From NCBI RefSeq assembly GCF_026343115.1, contig NZ_JAPEMC010000001.1, positions 4,669,501 through 4,733,500 of the forward strand: a stretch of DNA of 64,000 bases, given 5' to 3'. Below are positions 24,294 to 30,091 of the stretch, piece by piece. The position numbers and the translations under genes were made by a program. This DNA comes from Streptomyces sp. NBC_00102. GTDB taxonomy: Bacteria > Actinomycetota > Actinomycetes > Streptomycetales > Streptomycetaceae. The first letter of the stretch is position 1, and each line of letters begins with the position of its first letter. Under the pieces are notes generated by a model. That model did no database searches and had not been told where the DNA came from. It saw nothing but the letters and a program-made list of their open reading frames with translations.

Positions 24294-24317
24294 AGTGGTA
24301 CGTTATTGAGTACCACT
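24294..24317. promoter_or_regulatory. operator palindrome of yefM-yoeB
   Basis: Perfect 8-base arms AGTGGTAC (24294-24301) and GTACCACT (24310-24317) around an 8-base spacer, 19 bases before the yefM ATG. YefM-type antitoxins autoregulate through palindromes at their promoter, so this is the likely operator. Confidence 0.75.
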
Positions 24318-24336
24318 TGATGGGAGGGGTGAAGTC

Positions 24337-24618
24337 ATGTCCATCACTGCGAGTGAAGCGCGCAAGGAACTGTTTCCGTTGATCAAAAAGGTCAACGAGA
24401 ATCATGAGGCCATCGAAATCGTCTCCAAGCACGGTAACGCGGTGCTTGTCTCGGCCGAGGACTACATGGCACTGCGCGAGGGCTCCTACCTGCTGCGCTC
24501 GCCAGCGAACGCCCGGCGGTTGCTCAAGGCGTACGAGAACGCCCTGTCGCACATCAACGTGTCGGAGCGTGAGCTGATCGATCCCGAGTCACCGGACGCA
24601 GGTGCGGGTGCCGCGTGA
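24337..24618 (+). CDS. yefM: YefM/Phd-family antitoxin
   Basis: Antitoxin of 93 residues. The N-terminal Phd/YefM fold (MSITASEARKELFPLIKKV then IVSKHGNAVLVSAEDYMAL) dimerises and binds DNA; the C-terminal acidic tail neutralises the toxin. GGGAGGGG precedes the ATG. The stop overlaps the toxin GTG by 4 bases (GTGA), indicating translational coupling. A perfect operator palindrome lies upstream. It is in the repeat-bounded island, so it is probably acquired. Confidence 0.93.
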   Translation: MSITASEARKELFPLIKKVNENHEAIEIVSKHGNAVLVSAEDYMALREGSYLLRSPANARRLLKAYENALSHINVSERELIDPESPDAGAGAA

Positions 24619-24869
24619 GGCTCGTCTTCGAGGATCAGGGTTGGGAGGACTACACGTCCTGGCTCAGGAACGACCGTAAGATGCTCGCCCGGATCAACAA
24701 GCTCATCGAAGATGTCAGGCGTGACCCCTTCCTGGGCATCGGCAAGCCGGAGCCGCTGAAGTACCACCTGCCTGGGGCCTGGTCGCGACGGATCGACGAA
24801 GAGCACCGCCTCGTCTATCTGGTGACGGACAATGAGATCGTCATCCTCGCTGCCCGGTATCACTACTGA
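24615..24869 (+). CDS. yoeB: YoeB/Txe-family mRNA interferase toxin
   Basis: RelE-superfamily toxin of 84 residues, ribosome-dependent mRNA endonuclease. The pattern WEDYTSWLRNDRKMLARINK, PLKYHLPGAWSRRIDEEHRL and the C-terminal VILAARYHY matches YoeB, including the catalytic Glu, Arg and terminal His-Tyr. GTG start overlaps the antitoxin stop. Length and motifs look intact, so it is probably functional. Confidence 0.93.
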   Translation: MRLVFEDQGWEDYTSWLRNDRKMLARINKLIEDVRRDPFLGIGKPEPLKYHLPGAWSRRIDEEHRLVYLVTDNEIVILAARYHY

Positions 24870-24982
24870 TCGGTGAATGTCCGGTGTGCTGGGGCGATAT
24901 CCAGTGGCGCCGCCGGGCGGACCTTTGTTCGCAGGAACGAACTTCCCGCGTCACGAGGGATCTCCGTCAGTTGGGGGTGTAC

Positions 24983-25064
24983 CTACCGCTCGGAAGACCG
25001 TCCGGGGGACTCACTCACCGGCTACCAGGGTCTCCCTCAGGGTGCCCTCGATCGGGTGGCAGCG
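24983..25064 (-). pseudogene. remnant of a RelE/Phd toxin-antitoxin junction
   Basis: On the minus strand the sequence reads HPIEGTLRETLVAGE-stop (from about 25058 to 25011), which parallels IPIEDIMRETLARSE-stop at the end of the intact antitoxin in the next module. A GTG at 25018 follows with the same 8-base overlap, starts MSE like the intact toxin, keeps the CGGTCTTCCG stretch, then stops after 11 residues. This is the decayed junction of a related pair; the rest of both genes is missing. Confidence 0.7.
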
Positions 25065-25089
25065 GGCAGATTCCGTGTCGCGGTCGCGG

Positions 25090-25138
25090 GTGCTGGATGT
25101 GCTGGTTGACCTTGCACCGTGCTGGATCGGTGCTGGAT
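25090..25138. repeat. GTGCTGGAT repeats, site 2
   Basis: A degenerate pair (GTGCTGGAT 25090-25098, GTGCTGGTT 25099-25107) is followed by an intact pair (25119-25127 and 25130-25138). They lie 50 bases before the second ychF-end copy. Confidence 0.8.
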
Positions 25139-25187
25139 GCCACCTGCGGAAACCGCGTTTTCGCAGGTGGGAGCCCTGTACTACAGA

Positions 25188-25204
25188 TTCCGCTTCAACG
25201 TGTA
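25188..25204. repeat. ychF-end repeat, copy 2 (candidate att site)
   Basis: TTCCGCTTCAACGTGTA, matching the ychF end for 16 bases and differing at the last position of the stop codon. About 50 bases on its left side also resemble the sequence left of copy 3, but not the ychF coding sequence. Confidence 0.75.
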
Positions 25205-25257
25205 GTCGCGCGCTGTTGCCGCATGTGAGGCGTTGAGTCACACGTGCGCGTCGGAAG

Positions 25258-25287
25258 GGGTCGGGCTTTGTCGAGCCCGACCCTTTT
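25258..25287 (+). terminator. rho-independent terminator in the island
   Basis: Perfect 10-base stem (25258-25267 and 25274-25283), 6-base loop, then TTTT. Follows the second ychF-end copy. Confidence 0.8.
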
Positions 25288-25296
25288 GTCGTCCCC

Positions 25297-25316
25297 GTGC
25301 TGGATGGGTGCCGGAT
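25297..25316. repeat. paired GTGCTGGAT repeat, site 3
   Basis: GTGCTGGAT at 25297-25305 and GTGCCGGAT at 25308-25316, preceded by CCCC as in site 1 and 93 bases after the second ychF-end copy, the same spacing as site 1 has to copy 1. Confidence 0.8.
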
Positions 25317-25340
25317 GTTCTGACGCGCGGCCGCCGGTGG

Positions 25341-25604
25341 TCAGGTGTCGTGAACGGTGGACCGGTGCCCCACGTGAACGACCCAGACCACCAGTTCCCC
25401 GTTGTCGATCGTGTAGACGACGCGGTAATCGCCGACTCGTAGGCGGCGGCGATCCGGCTGGGACACGAGTGCGGTGGTGTTGAAGCCGAGTGGATCGCTT
25501 TCCAGCTCGGTCAGCTTGGCCAGGATGCGCAGTGCCGTCTCGCGCGGGAGCTTCCGAAGCTCGGCCTGCGCCTCGGGGCGGAAGACGGTTCGGTACTCAC
25601 TCAC
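25341..25604 (-). CDS. RelE/ParE-family toxin
   Basis: Toxin of 87 residues with the RelE fold pattern FRPEAQAELRKLPRETALRI, the core RRLRVGDYRVVYTIDNGEL and VWVVHVGHRSTVHDT at the end. Arg and His residues expected for RNA cleavage are present, so RelE rather than ParE activity is more likely. GTG at 25604 overlaps the antitoxin stop by 8 bases. Partner of the antitoxin upstream; both lie in module 2 of the ychF island, opposite in strand to yefM-yoeB. Confidence 0.92.
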   Translation of the reverse strand: MSEYRTVFRPEAQAELRKLPRETALRILAKLTELESDPLGFNTTALVSQPDRRRLRVGDYRVVYTIDNGELVVWVVHVGHRSTVHDT

Positions 25605-25866
25605 TGCGCGCCAGCGTCTCCCTCATGATGTCCTCGATCGGGATGCCGGGTGCGGGGTTGGCCATGCGCTCATCGATGATCCGATTGATCTCGCGCTCTT
25701 CCCATTCCTGGTACTTCCGCAGTACCTCGATGGAGACGACGGCGGCGACCTCCTTGCCGCGGCGTGTGATCACGGTGGGTACGTCGTCGCGGTCGGCGCG
25801 ATCCACGACCTCCGCCAGATGTGCGCGCACGTTGCGGATGGTCTCTATGGGCAGCGGCTGCGTCAT
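25597..25866 (-). CDS. Phd/YefM-family antitoxin
   Basis: Antitoxin of 89 residues: TIRNVRAHLAEVVDRADRDD, VPTVITRRGKEVAAVVSIEV form the Phd DNA-binding fold, and a long C-terminal helix (WEEREINRIIDERMANPAPG) binds the toxin. ATG at 25866 is taken as the start because it follows directly on a palindromic operator; an ATG at 25989 would cover that operator. The C-terminus is the intact counterpart of the remnant in module 1. Confidence 0.92.
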   Translation of the reverse strand: MTQPLPIETIRNVRAHLAEVVDRADRDDVPTVITRRGKEVAAVVSIEVLRKYQEWEEREINRIIDERMANPAPGIPIEDIMRETLARSE

Positions 25867-25876
25867 GCGCTCAAGT

Positions 25877-25908
25877 GTACCGAGTGTTCCATGTGTACAC
25901 ATCGGTAC
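25877..25908. promoter_or_regulatory. operator of the RelE/Phd pair
   Basis: Arms GTACCGA (25877-25883) and TCGGTAC (25902-25908) flank a perfect 12-base palindrome ATGTGTACACAT (25891-25902). It lies 11 bases upstream of the antitoxin start. Central TGTACA-type cores are known for YefM operators, so autoregulation is likely. Confidence 0.75.
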
Positions 25909-25958
25909 GGGGTGGCGGGTGGCGTCCTTCGGCTCGGCTCTCCGTGTGAACTCGCACC

Positions 25959-25978
25959 GTGCCGGATCAGTGCTGAAT
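25959..25978. repeat. paired GTGCTGGAT-like repeat, site 4
   Basis: GTGCCGGAT at 25959-25967 and GTGCTGAAT at 25970-25978, preceded by CGCACC as site 2b is by TGCACC. It lies 50 bases before the third ychF-end copy. Confidence 0.75.
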
Positions 25979-26027
25979 GTGGGCTTCAAAACCGACGTTT
26001 CCGCAGGTCGCAGCTGTGCGTTACAGG

Positions 26028-26045
26028 TTCCGCTTCACCGTGTGA
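26028..26045. repeat. ychF-end repeat, copy 3 (candidate att site)
   Basis: TTCCGCTTCACCGTGTGA, one mismatch to the ychF end. Right border of the island. Confidence 0.75.
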
Positions 26046-26100
26046 CGGACTGACGCCATGATCGGCCGAGGTGCTGGTCGGACAGTGGAGCCCCAGGTCA

Positions 26101-26130
26101 GGGGCCAGACCTTCAGGTCTGGCCCCTTCT
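26101..26130 (+). terminator. rho-independent terminator, probably ancestral ychF terminator
   Basis: Perfect 11-base stem (26101-26111 and 26116-26126), 4-base loop, followed by TTCTT. Positioned just beyond the right border of the island, where the original ychF terminator would lie if the island were removed (inference). Confidence 0.8.
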
Positions 26131-26252
26131 TGATCTCTCTGGCTGGATCAGGCTGCTTTCTGGCCCTGCGCTGACGTGGTACCGACCCTCGGCGCAGGTC
26201 TGTACGTGCGTTGAGCCGACGGTCGCCGCCGGGGCTCCCACCGACCGGGGCC

Positions 26253-27467
26253 TCAGTGGGCGGCCCGCGTGGGGATCGGCTCGTCGGTGTCCACGTCGTC
26301 GAGCGGGCCCGGGGTGAACATCGGGTCGAACTCGCAGTCCTCGTCGTCGGGGACGTACGGGAGGAAGCCGTCACGGGCCGTGCGGGCTGCGGTGGTGAGG
26401 AGGCGGGCGAGGACCTGCTGTTCGGTGGTCGGGGGAAGGATGAGGGCGGCCAGGAGGCGGTCGCGGAGCTCGGGGTGGTCCGGGTGGTCGGCGAGGTGGT
26501 CGGCGCCGAGGGCCGGTGGGCGGAAACCGGCCAGGGCGTCGTGCCAGGAGGGCAGGACGATGGCGAGCGTCAGTGCCTCGGCGAGGGATTCGGCGATCAG
26601 CGAGGCCCGGCCCTCGGAGTCGGTGTAGAGAACGGGGCGCGGGGCGCCCGGGACGGCCGGGCCGCAGAGGTAGTGGGTACCGCCGGCGTTGCAGCCGGCC
26701 ACGGGCTCGACGGGGAGGCCGTTGGGCAGGGCGATCGGCTCGTGAGGGTCGGTGCGTTCCAGGTCGAACTCGCCGTGTCCGGCCAGGTAGGAGGCGGCTT
26801 CGGGATGTGCGGCGATCCTGCGCAGGAGCGCCTCGTCCGTGAGGGCGGCCGGGTTGAGGGCCGTGACGACGGCGGCGGTGAGGGGGTGTCCGGCGAGGAC
26901 GTGGCGGACGGCGTCCAGCGGTACGGGGCGCTCGTAGTAGTCCTCGAAGTACGCCTGGACGGCCTCGGGGGTGCGGTCGGTGAGGAGACGGAAGAGGTAC
27001 GCGGATCCGTCGGGGTCCTCGACGCCCGGCGGGAAGTCGACGGCCGAGCCGGAGTGCCACGCGGTGTCGCCGTTCGTCCACCACAGGCAGGTGGTGACGC
27101 GGGGGACGTCGATGCCCTCGTCGAAGAAGGCGGGTTCGTCCAGGAGCGGGCTCAACGCGGCGGGCACCTCGTCGATGACGCCGGGCCAGACCTCCTCGTC
27201 CTCCGTGGCGTACGGGCTCATCCTCGACTCGTGGTCGAAGCCGCGTATGAGCGTGCCGGCCGGGGTGAAGAGGACGGAGAAGTCGTCCCCCGAGCCGTTG
27301 TCCATCAGCGCCGCCTCCTCCTTCGGGCCCCAATGGGCGTTGAAGGTGTAGCAGCTGAAGCGCGGATCGTCGCCGATGGTCGCGTCCAGAACGGCCAGCG
27401 CCCGCAGGTGCGCGCGGAGTTGGGCGGGGTCGGGAAGGCGGGCTGCGGTCTCGCGGACGGTGCTCAT
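26253..27467 (-). CDS. hypothetical protein
   Basis: Protein of 404 residues of unrecognised family. It is acidic, rich in Trp and aromatic residues in the first half (CYTFNAHWGPKEEAALMDNG, TTCLWWTNGDTAWHSGSAVD), with helical middle and no signal peptide or membrane segment. The pattern resembles uncharacterised actinobacterial proteins found beside immunity/SMI1-type genes, but no assignment is made. ATG at 27467 fits. Codon use is like the host core. It is followed on its left by the ychF island and on its right by a small ORF on the same strand. Confidence 0.75.
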   Translation of the reverse strand: MSTVRETAARLPDPAQLRAHLRALAVLDATIGDDPRFSCYTFNAHWGPKEEAALMDNGSGDDFSVLFTPAGTLIRGFDHESRMSPYATEDEEVWPGVIDEVPAALSPLLDEPAFFDEGIDVPRVTTCLWWTNGDTAWHSGSAVDFPPGVEDPDGSAYLFRLLTDRTPEAVQAYFEDYYERPVPLDAVRHVLAGHPLTAAVVTALNPAALTDEALLRRIAAHPEAASYLAGHGEFDLERTDPHEPIALPNGLPVEPVAGCNAGGTHYLCGPAVPGAPRPVLYTDSEGRASLIAESLAEALTLAIVLPSWHDALAGFRPPALGADHLADHPDHPELRDRLLAALILPPTTEQQVLARLLTTAARTARDGFLPYVPDDEDCEFDPMFTPGPLDDVDTDEPIPTRAAH

Positions 27468-27534
27468 GGAGTCATGGAAGCATCCGCCACTGACAACACC
27501 GGTGCCACCGGCATCACCGACACCGCCGGCGTCC

Positions 27535-27831
27535 TCAGCCGACGATCTGGCTGAACAGCGGATAGATCTTCGGCCTGGCGTCGGGCACGCCGAGCTCGCG
27601 CAGGATCGGCAGGATGGTTTCGCCGAACTGGTCGAACTCCTCCTGGGACTCCCAGACGTCGACCACGAGCCAGCCGTTGTCGGTGGGGGCGGCGGTGTGG
27701 GAGAGGAGGCCGGTCACCGGCCAGTCGGAGGGGCTGGTCACGGGGCCGGACCGGCCGGACATCCGCTCCAGGCTCTTCTCGTAGTGCGCCTGGGTCATTC
27801 CCGGGAGGTCGAAGACCACGACGATCGGCAT
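27535..27831 (-). CDS. small dimeric alpha/beta-barrel-like protein
   Basis: Protein of 98 residues beginning MPIVVVFDLPGMTQAHYEKS and containing GWLVVDVWESQEEFDQFGET. This alternating strand/helix pattern is seen in antibiotic biosynthesis monooxygenase-like (ABM) and related ferredoxin-fold proteins. No catalytic assignment can be made. ATG at 27831 with AGGGG upstream. It lies between the PP2C gene and the 404-residue hypothetical gene, all on the minus strand. Confidence 0.75.
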   Translation of the reverse strand: MPIVVVFDLPGMTQAHYEKSLERMSGRSGPVTSPSDWPVTGLLSHTAAPTDNGWLVVDVWESQEEFDQFGETILPILRELGVPDARPKIYPLFSQIVG

Positions 27832-27930
27832 GGTGAGCCCCTTCTGCGAGCGCGGTACGAAAGTCCGGTCCAGTCGACCACCCCGGAGATCCGTACGCGT
27901 GGGGGCCTGGGCCGAACGGGGCCCGACGTC

Positions 27931-29205
27931 TCAGGTGCGGGGCGGCGCGCCGGCGTCGGGGGCAGGTACGCCCAGGGCGAGCAGGGCGGTGTCGTCGGAG
28001 ACGCCCTCGCCGAGGCTGTCCAGCAGATCCGTCAGAGCGGCGACGAGGGCGGGGGCGGGGTCGCCGGCCCGGCTCCGGGCGAAATCGCGGAGTGCCTCCT
28101 CCCCGTAGAGAGCGGACCTGTCGCGGCCGGTACGAGCCTCGGTGAGGCCGTCGGTGTACAGCAGGAGGGTGTCGCCGGGGGCGAGCCGGGTGTCGGCGGT
28201 GACGAAGTCCGCGGTGGGCAGGACACCCACCAGGAGGCCGCCGGGGGTGGGCAGGTAGTCGGCGCGGCCGTCGGCGCGCAGGACCAGCGCCGGCGGGTGA
28301 CCGCCCGACGCGAGGTGGACGTCGACCTCGCCGGCTGCGGGGCCGGGTTCGAGTACGCCGAAGACGGCGGTGCAGTAGCGGGGGTCCGGGCCGCCGGAGT
28401 AGCGCTCGTACAGCACCGTGTTGAGCGTGGAGAGCGCCGATACGGGATCGGGGTCGTGCAGGGCCGCGGCGCGCAGGGTGTGGCGGGTCAGCGCGGTGAC
28501 GGCGGCGGCCTGGGGGCCCTTGCCGCACACGTCGCCGAGGAAGAAGGCGAAGCGGGTGGCGTCGACGGGGAAGACGTCGTAGAAGTCGCCGCCGAGCCGG
28601 TCGGGGGAGGCGGTGTGGTAGTGCGCGGCGGCCTCCATGCCGGGGACCGGGGGCAGGGTGTCGGGCAGCAGCGCCTGCTGCAGTACGGCGAGGGCGTCCT
28701 GCAGCCGGGTGCGGTCGGCCTGGGCGCGCCGGGTGGCTTCCTCGGCGGCTCGGCGTGCCCGCAGGAGTTCTTCCTCGTAGCCGCGGCGGTCGCGGGCGTC
28801 GAAGACGGTGATGCGGATCAGCAGCGGGTCGCCGGAGGCGTCGTGCTTGACCACGGCCGAGACGAGCACCGGCATCCGGCCTCCGCCGGGCTGCCTGATG
28901 TCGAGGGCTATGCCGCTGATCCGGCCCCGCATGCGCAGCAGCGGGGCGAAGTGCGTCTCGTGGTACAGCCTGCCACCGACGGTCAGCAGGTCGACGAAGC
29001 GCATCCGGCCCACCACCGCCTCCCGCGCGAGGCCGGCCCAGTCCAGCAGCGTGGTGTTGATTTTCGCGACCGTGCCGTCCATCAGCGTGGACAGGTAGCC
29101 GCACGGGGCGCTCTCGTACAGTTCCTCGGCGCTGGGCTCCAGGAGAGCCGCGAACGCGTCGGCGCCGCGGGACGGGTCCGGTTCCGGCCCCGCTCGGTCC
29201 GTCAT
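27931..29205 (-). CDS. PAS-PP2C phosphatase (RsbP-like)
   Basis: Protein of 424 residues: N-terminal PAS domain (about 20-140, ESAPCGYLSTLMDGTVAKIN, VVGRMRFVDLL), a helical linker (EEELLRARRAAEEATRRAQA) and a SpoIIE/PP2C domain (LGGDFYDVF, FFLGDVCGKG, GVSDDTALLAL). Order and length parallel B. subtilis RsbP, which dephosphorylates the anti-anti-sigma factor RsbV under energy stress. Its ATG overlaps the stop of the RsbQ-like gene by 4 bases (ATGA), as expected for a coupled RsbQ-RsbP pair. No HATPase domain is attached, unlike the other two PP2C proteins here. Confidence 0.92.
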   Translation of the reverse strand: MTDRAGPEPDPSRGADAFAALLEPSAEELYESAPCGYLSTLMDGTVAKINTTLLDWAGLAREAVVGRMRFVDLLTVGGRLYHETHFAPLLRMRGRISGIALDIRQPGGGRMPVLVSAVVKHDASGDPLLIRITVFDARDRRGYEEELLRARRAAEEATRRAQADRTRLQDALAVLQQALLPDTLPPVPGMEAAAHYHTASPDRLGGDFYDVFPVDATRFAFFLGDVCGKGPQAAAVTALTRHTLRAAALHDPDPVSALSTLNTVLYERYSGGPDPRYCTAVFGVLEPGPAAGEVDVHLASGGHPPALVLRADGRADYLPTPGGLLVGVLPTADFVTADTRLAPGDTLLLYTDGLTEARTGRDRSALYGEEALRDFARSRAGDPAPALVAALTDLLDSLGEGVSDDTALLALGVPAPDAGAPPRT

Positions 29206-30005
29206 CCCAGGCCGGCCAGGAACTCGGTGATCGCGGCGTTGGTGGCGTCGGGCGCCGACAGCTGGGGGCAGTGGCCGGTCGCGTCGAGGGTGACCAGGAC
29301 CGAACCGGGAACGGCGCGGTGGACGTACGCGCCGACCTCCGGCGGGGCGATCATGTCCTGGGCGCATTCCAGGACCAGCGTCGGCACCGTCACGCCCGCC
29401 AGGTCGGCGCGGCTGTCGGACAGGAAGGTGGTGCGGGCGAAGACGCGCGCCATGTCCGGGTCGGTCGCGCAGAAGCTGTCGGTCAGTTCCTGGCCCAGAG
29501 AGGGCCGGTCCGGATTGCCCATGATCAGCGGTGCCATCGTGGCGGACCAGCCCAGATAGTTCAGCTCCAGCGAGGTCAGCAGTTCGTCGATGTCCTCGGC
29601 GCTGAAGCCGCCCCGGTAGCCGTCCTCGTCGATGTAGCGGGGCGAGGGGGTGACCATCACCAGCGCGCCGATCCGGTCGGGTGCCTCCCGCGCCGCCAGG
29701 ACCCCGACCATGGCGCTGACCGAGTGCCCCACGAACACCGCCCGCTCCAGATCCAGCTCCTCGCAGACCTCCACCACGTCCTGGGCGTACCCTCGCATGG
29801 ACGAGTAGCGCTCCTCACTCCACTCCGAGAGGTCGGAGCCGCCCGACCCGACGTAGTCGAAGAGCACCACCCGGTAGTTCTCGGCCAGAGCGGGCACGGT
29901 CAGGCGCCACATGTTCTGGTCGCACCCGAAACCGTGCGCCAGCACCACCACGCGCCCCCGCGGGTTGCCGGTGACGGTGACGTTGTTCCTGCGCCGGATG
30001 TCCAT
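29202..30005 (-). CDS. alpha/beta hydrolase, RsbQ-like
   Basis: Hydrolase of about 267 residues. The oxyanion region is LAHGFGCDQNMWR, the nucleophile elbow GHSVSAMVG, and the late Asp and His are in LECAQDMIAPP and DATGHCPQL. This pattern matches RsbQ (269 residues in B. subtilis), which is needed to activate RsbP, probably by supplying a small hydrophobic ligand. ATG at 30005 is chosen because GGGAGG is 9 bases upstream; the ATG at 30014 touches that ribosome site. Overlap with the PAS-PP2C gene makes the functional link strong. Confidence 0.93.
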   Translation of the reverse strand: MDIRRRNNVTVTGNPRGRVVVLAHGFGCDQNMWRLTVPALAENYRVVLFDYVGSGGSDLSEWSEERYSSMRGYAQDVVEVCEELDLERAVFVGHSVSAMVGVLAAREAPDRIGALVMVTPSPRYIDEDGYRGGFSAEDIDELLTSLELNYLGWSATMAPLIMGNPDRPSLGQELTDSFCATDPDMARVFARTTFLSDSRADLAGVTVPTLVLECAQDMIAPPEVGAYVHRAVPGSVLVTLDATGHCPQLSAPDATNAAITEFLAGLG

Positions 30006-30091
30006 GTCGGCCATCCTCCCAGCACCGGCGGCAGGCTTCGACCCGTGGAGCGCACACGTTCCGGTGGCCCCGGCAGCCCCGGGTGCCGCTC

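Larger units (their letters stand above)
24870..25340. other. 471-base interval between two toxin-antitoxin pairs
   Basis: Holds no intact gene. It contains the broken RelE/Phd junction (24983-25064), a degenerate and an intact GTGCTGGAT pair (25090-25138), an inverted repeat CCACCTGCG/CGCAGGTGG (about 25139-25170), the second ychF-end copy, a terminator and the third GTGCTGGAT pair. Confidence 0.7.

Noticed and set aside
25474..26061. 195-residue plus-strand frame across the RelE/Phd pair
   Set aside because: Antisense to two intact overlapping genes with a clear operator.
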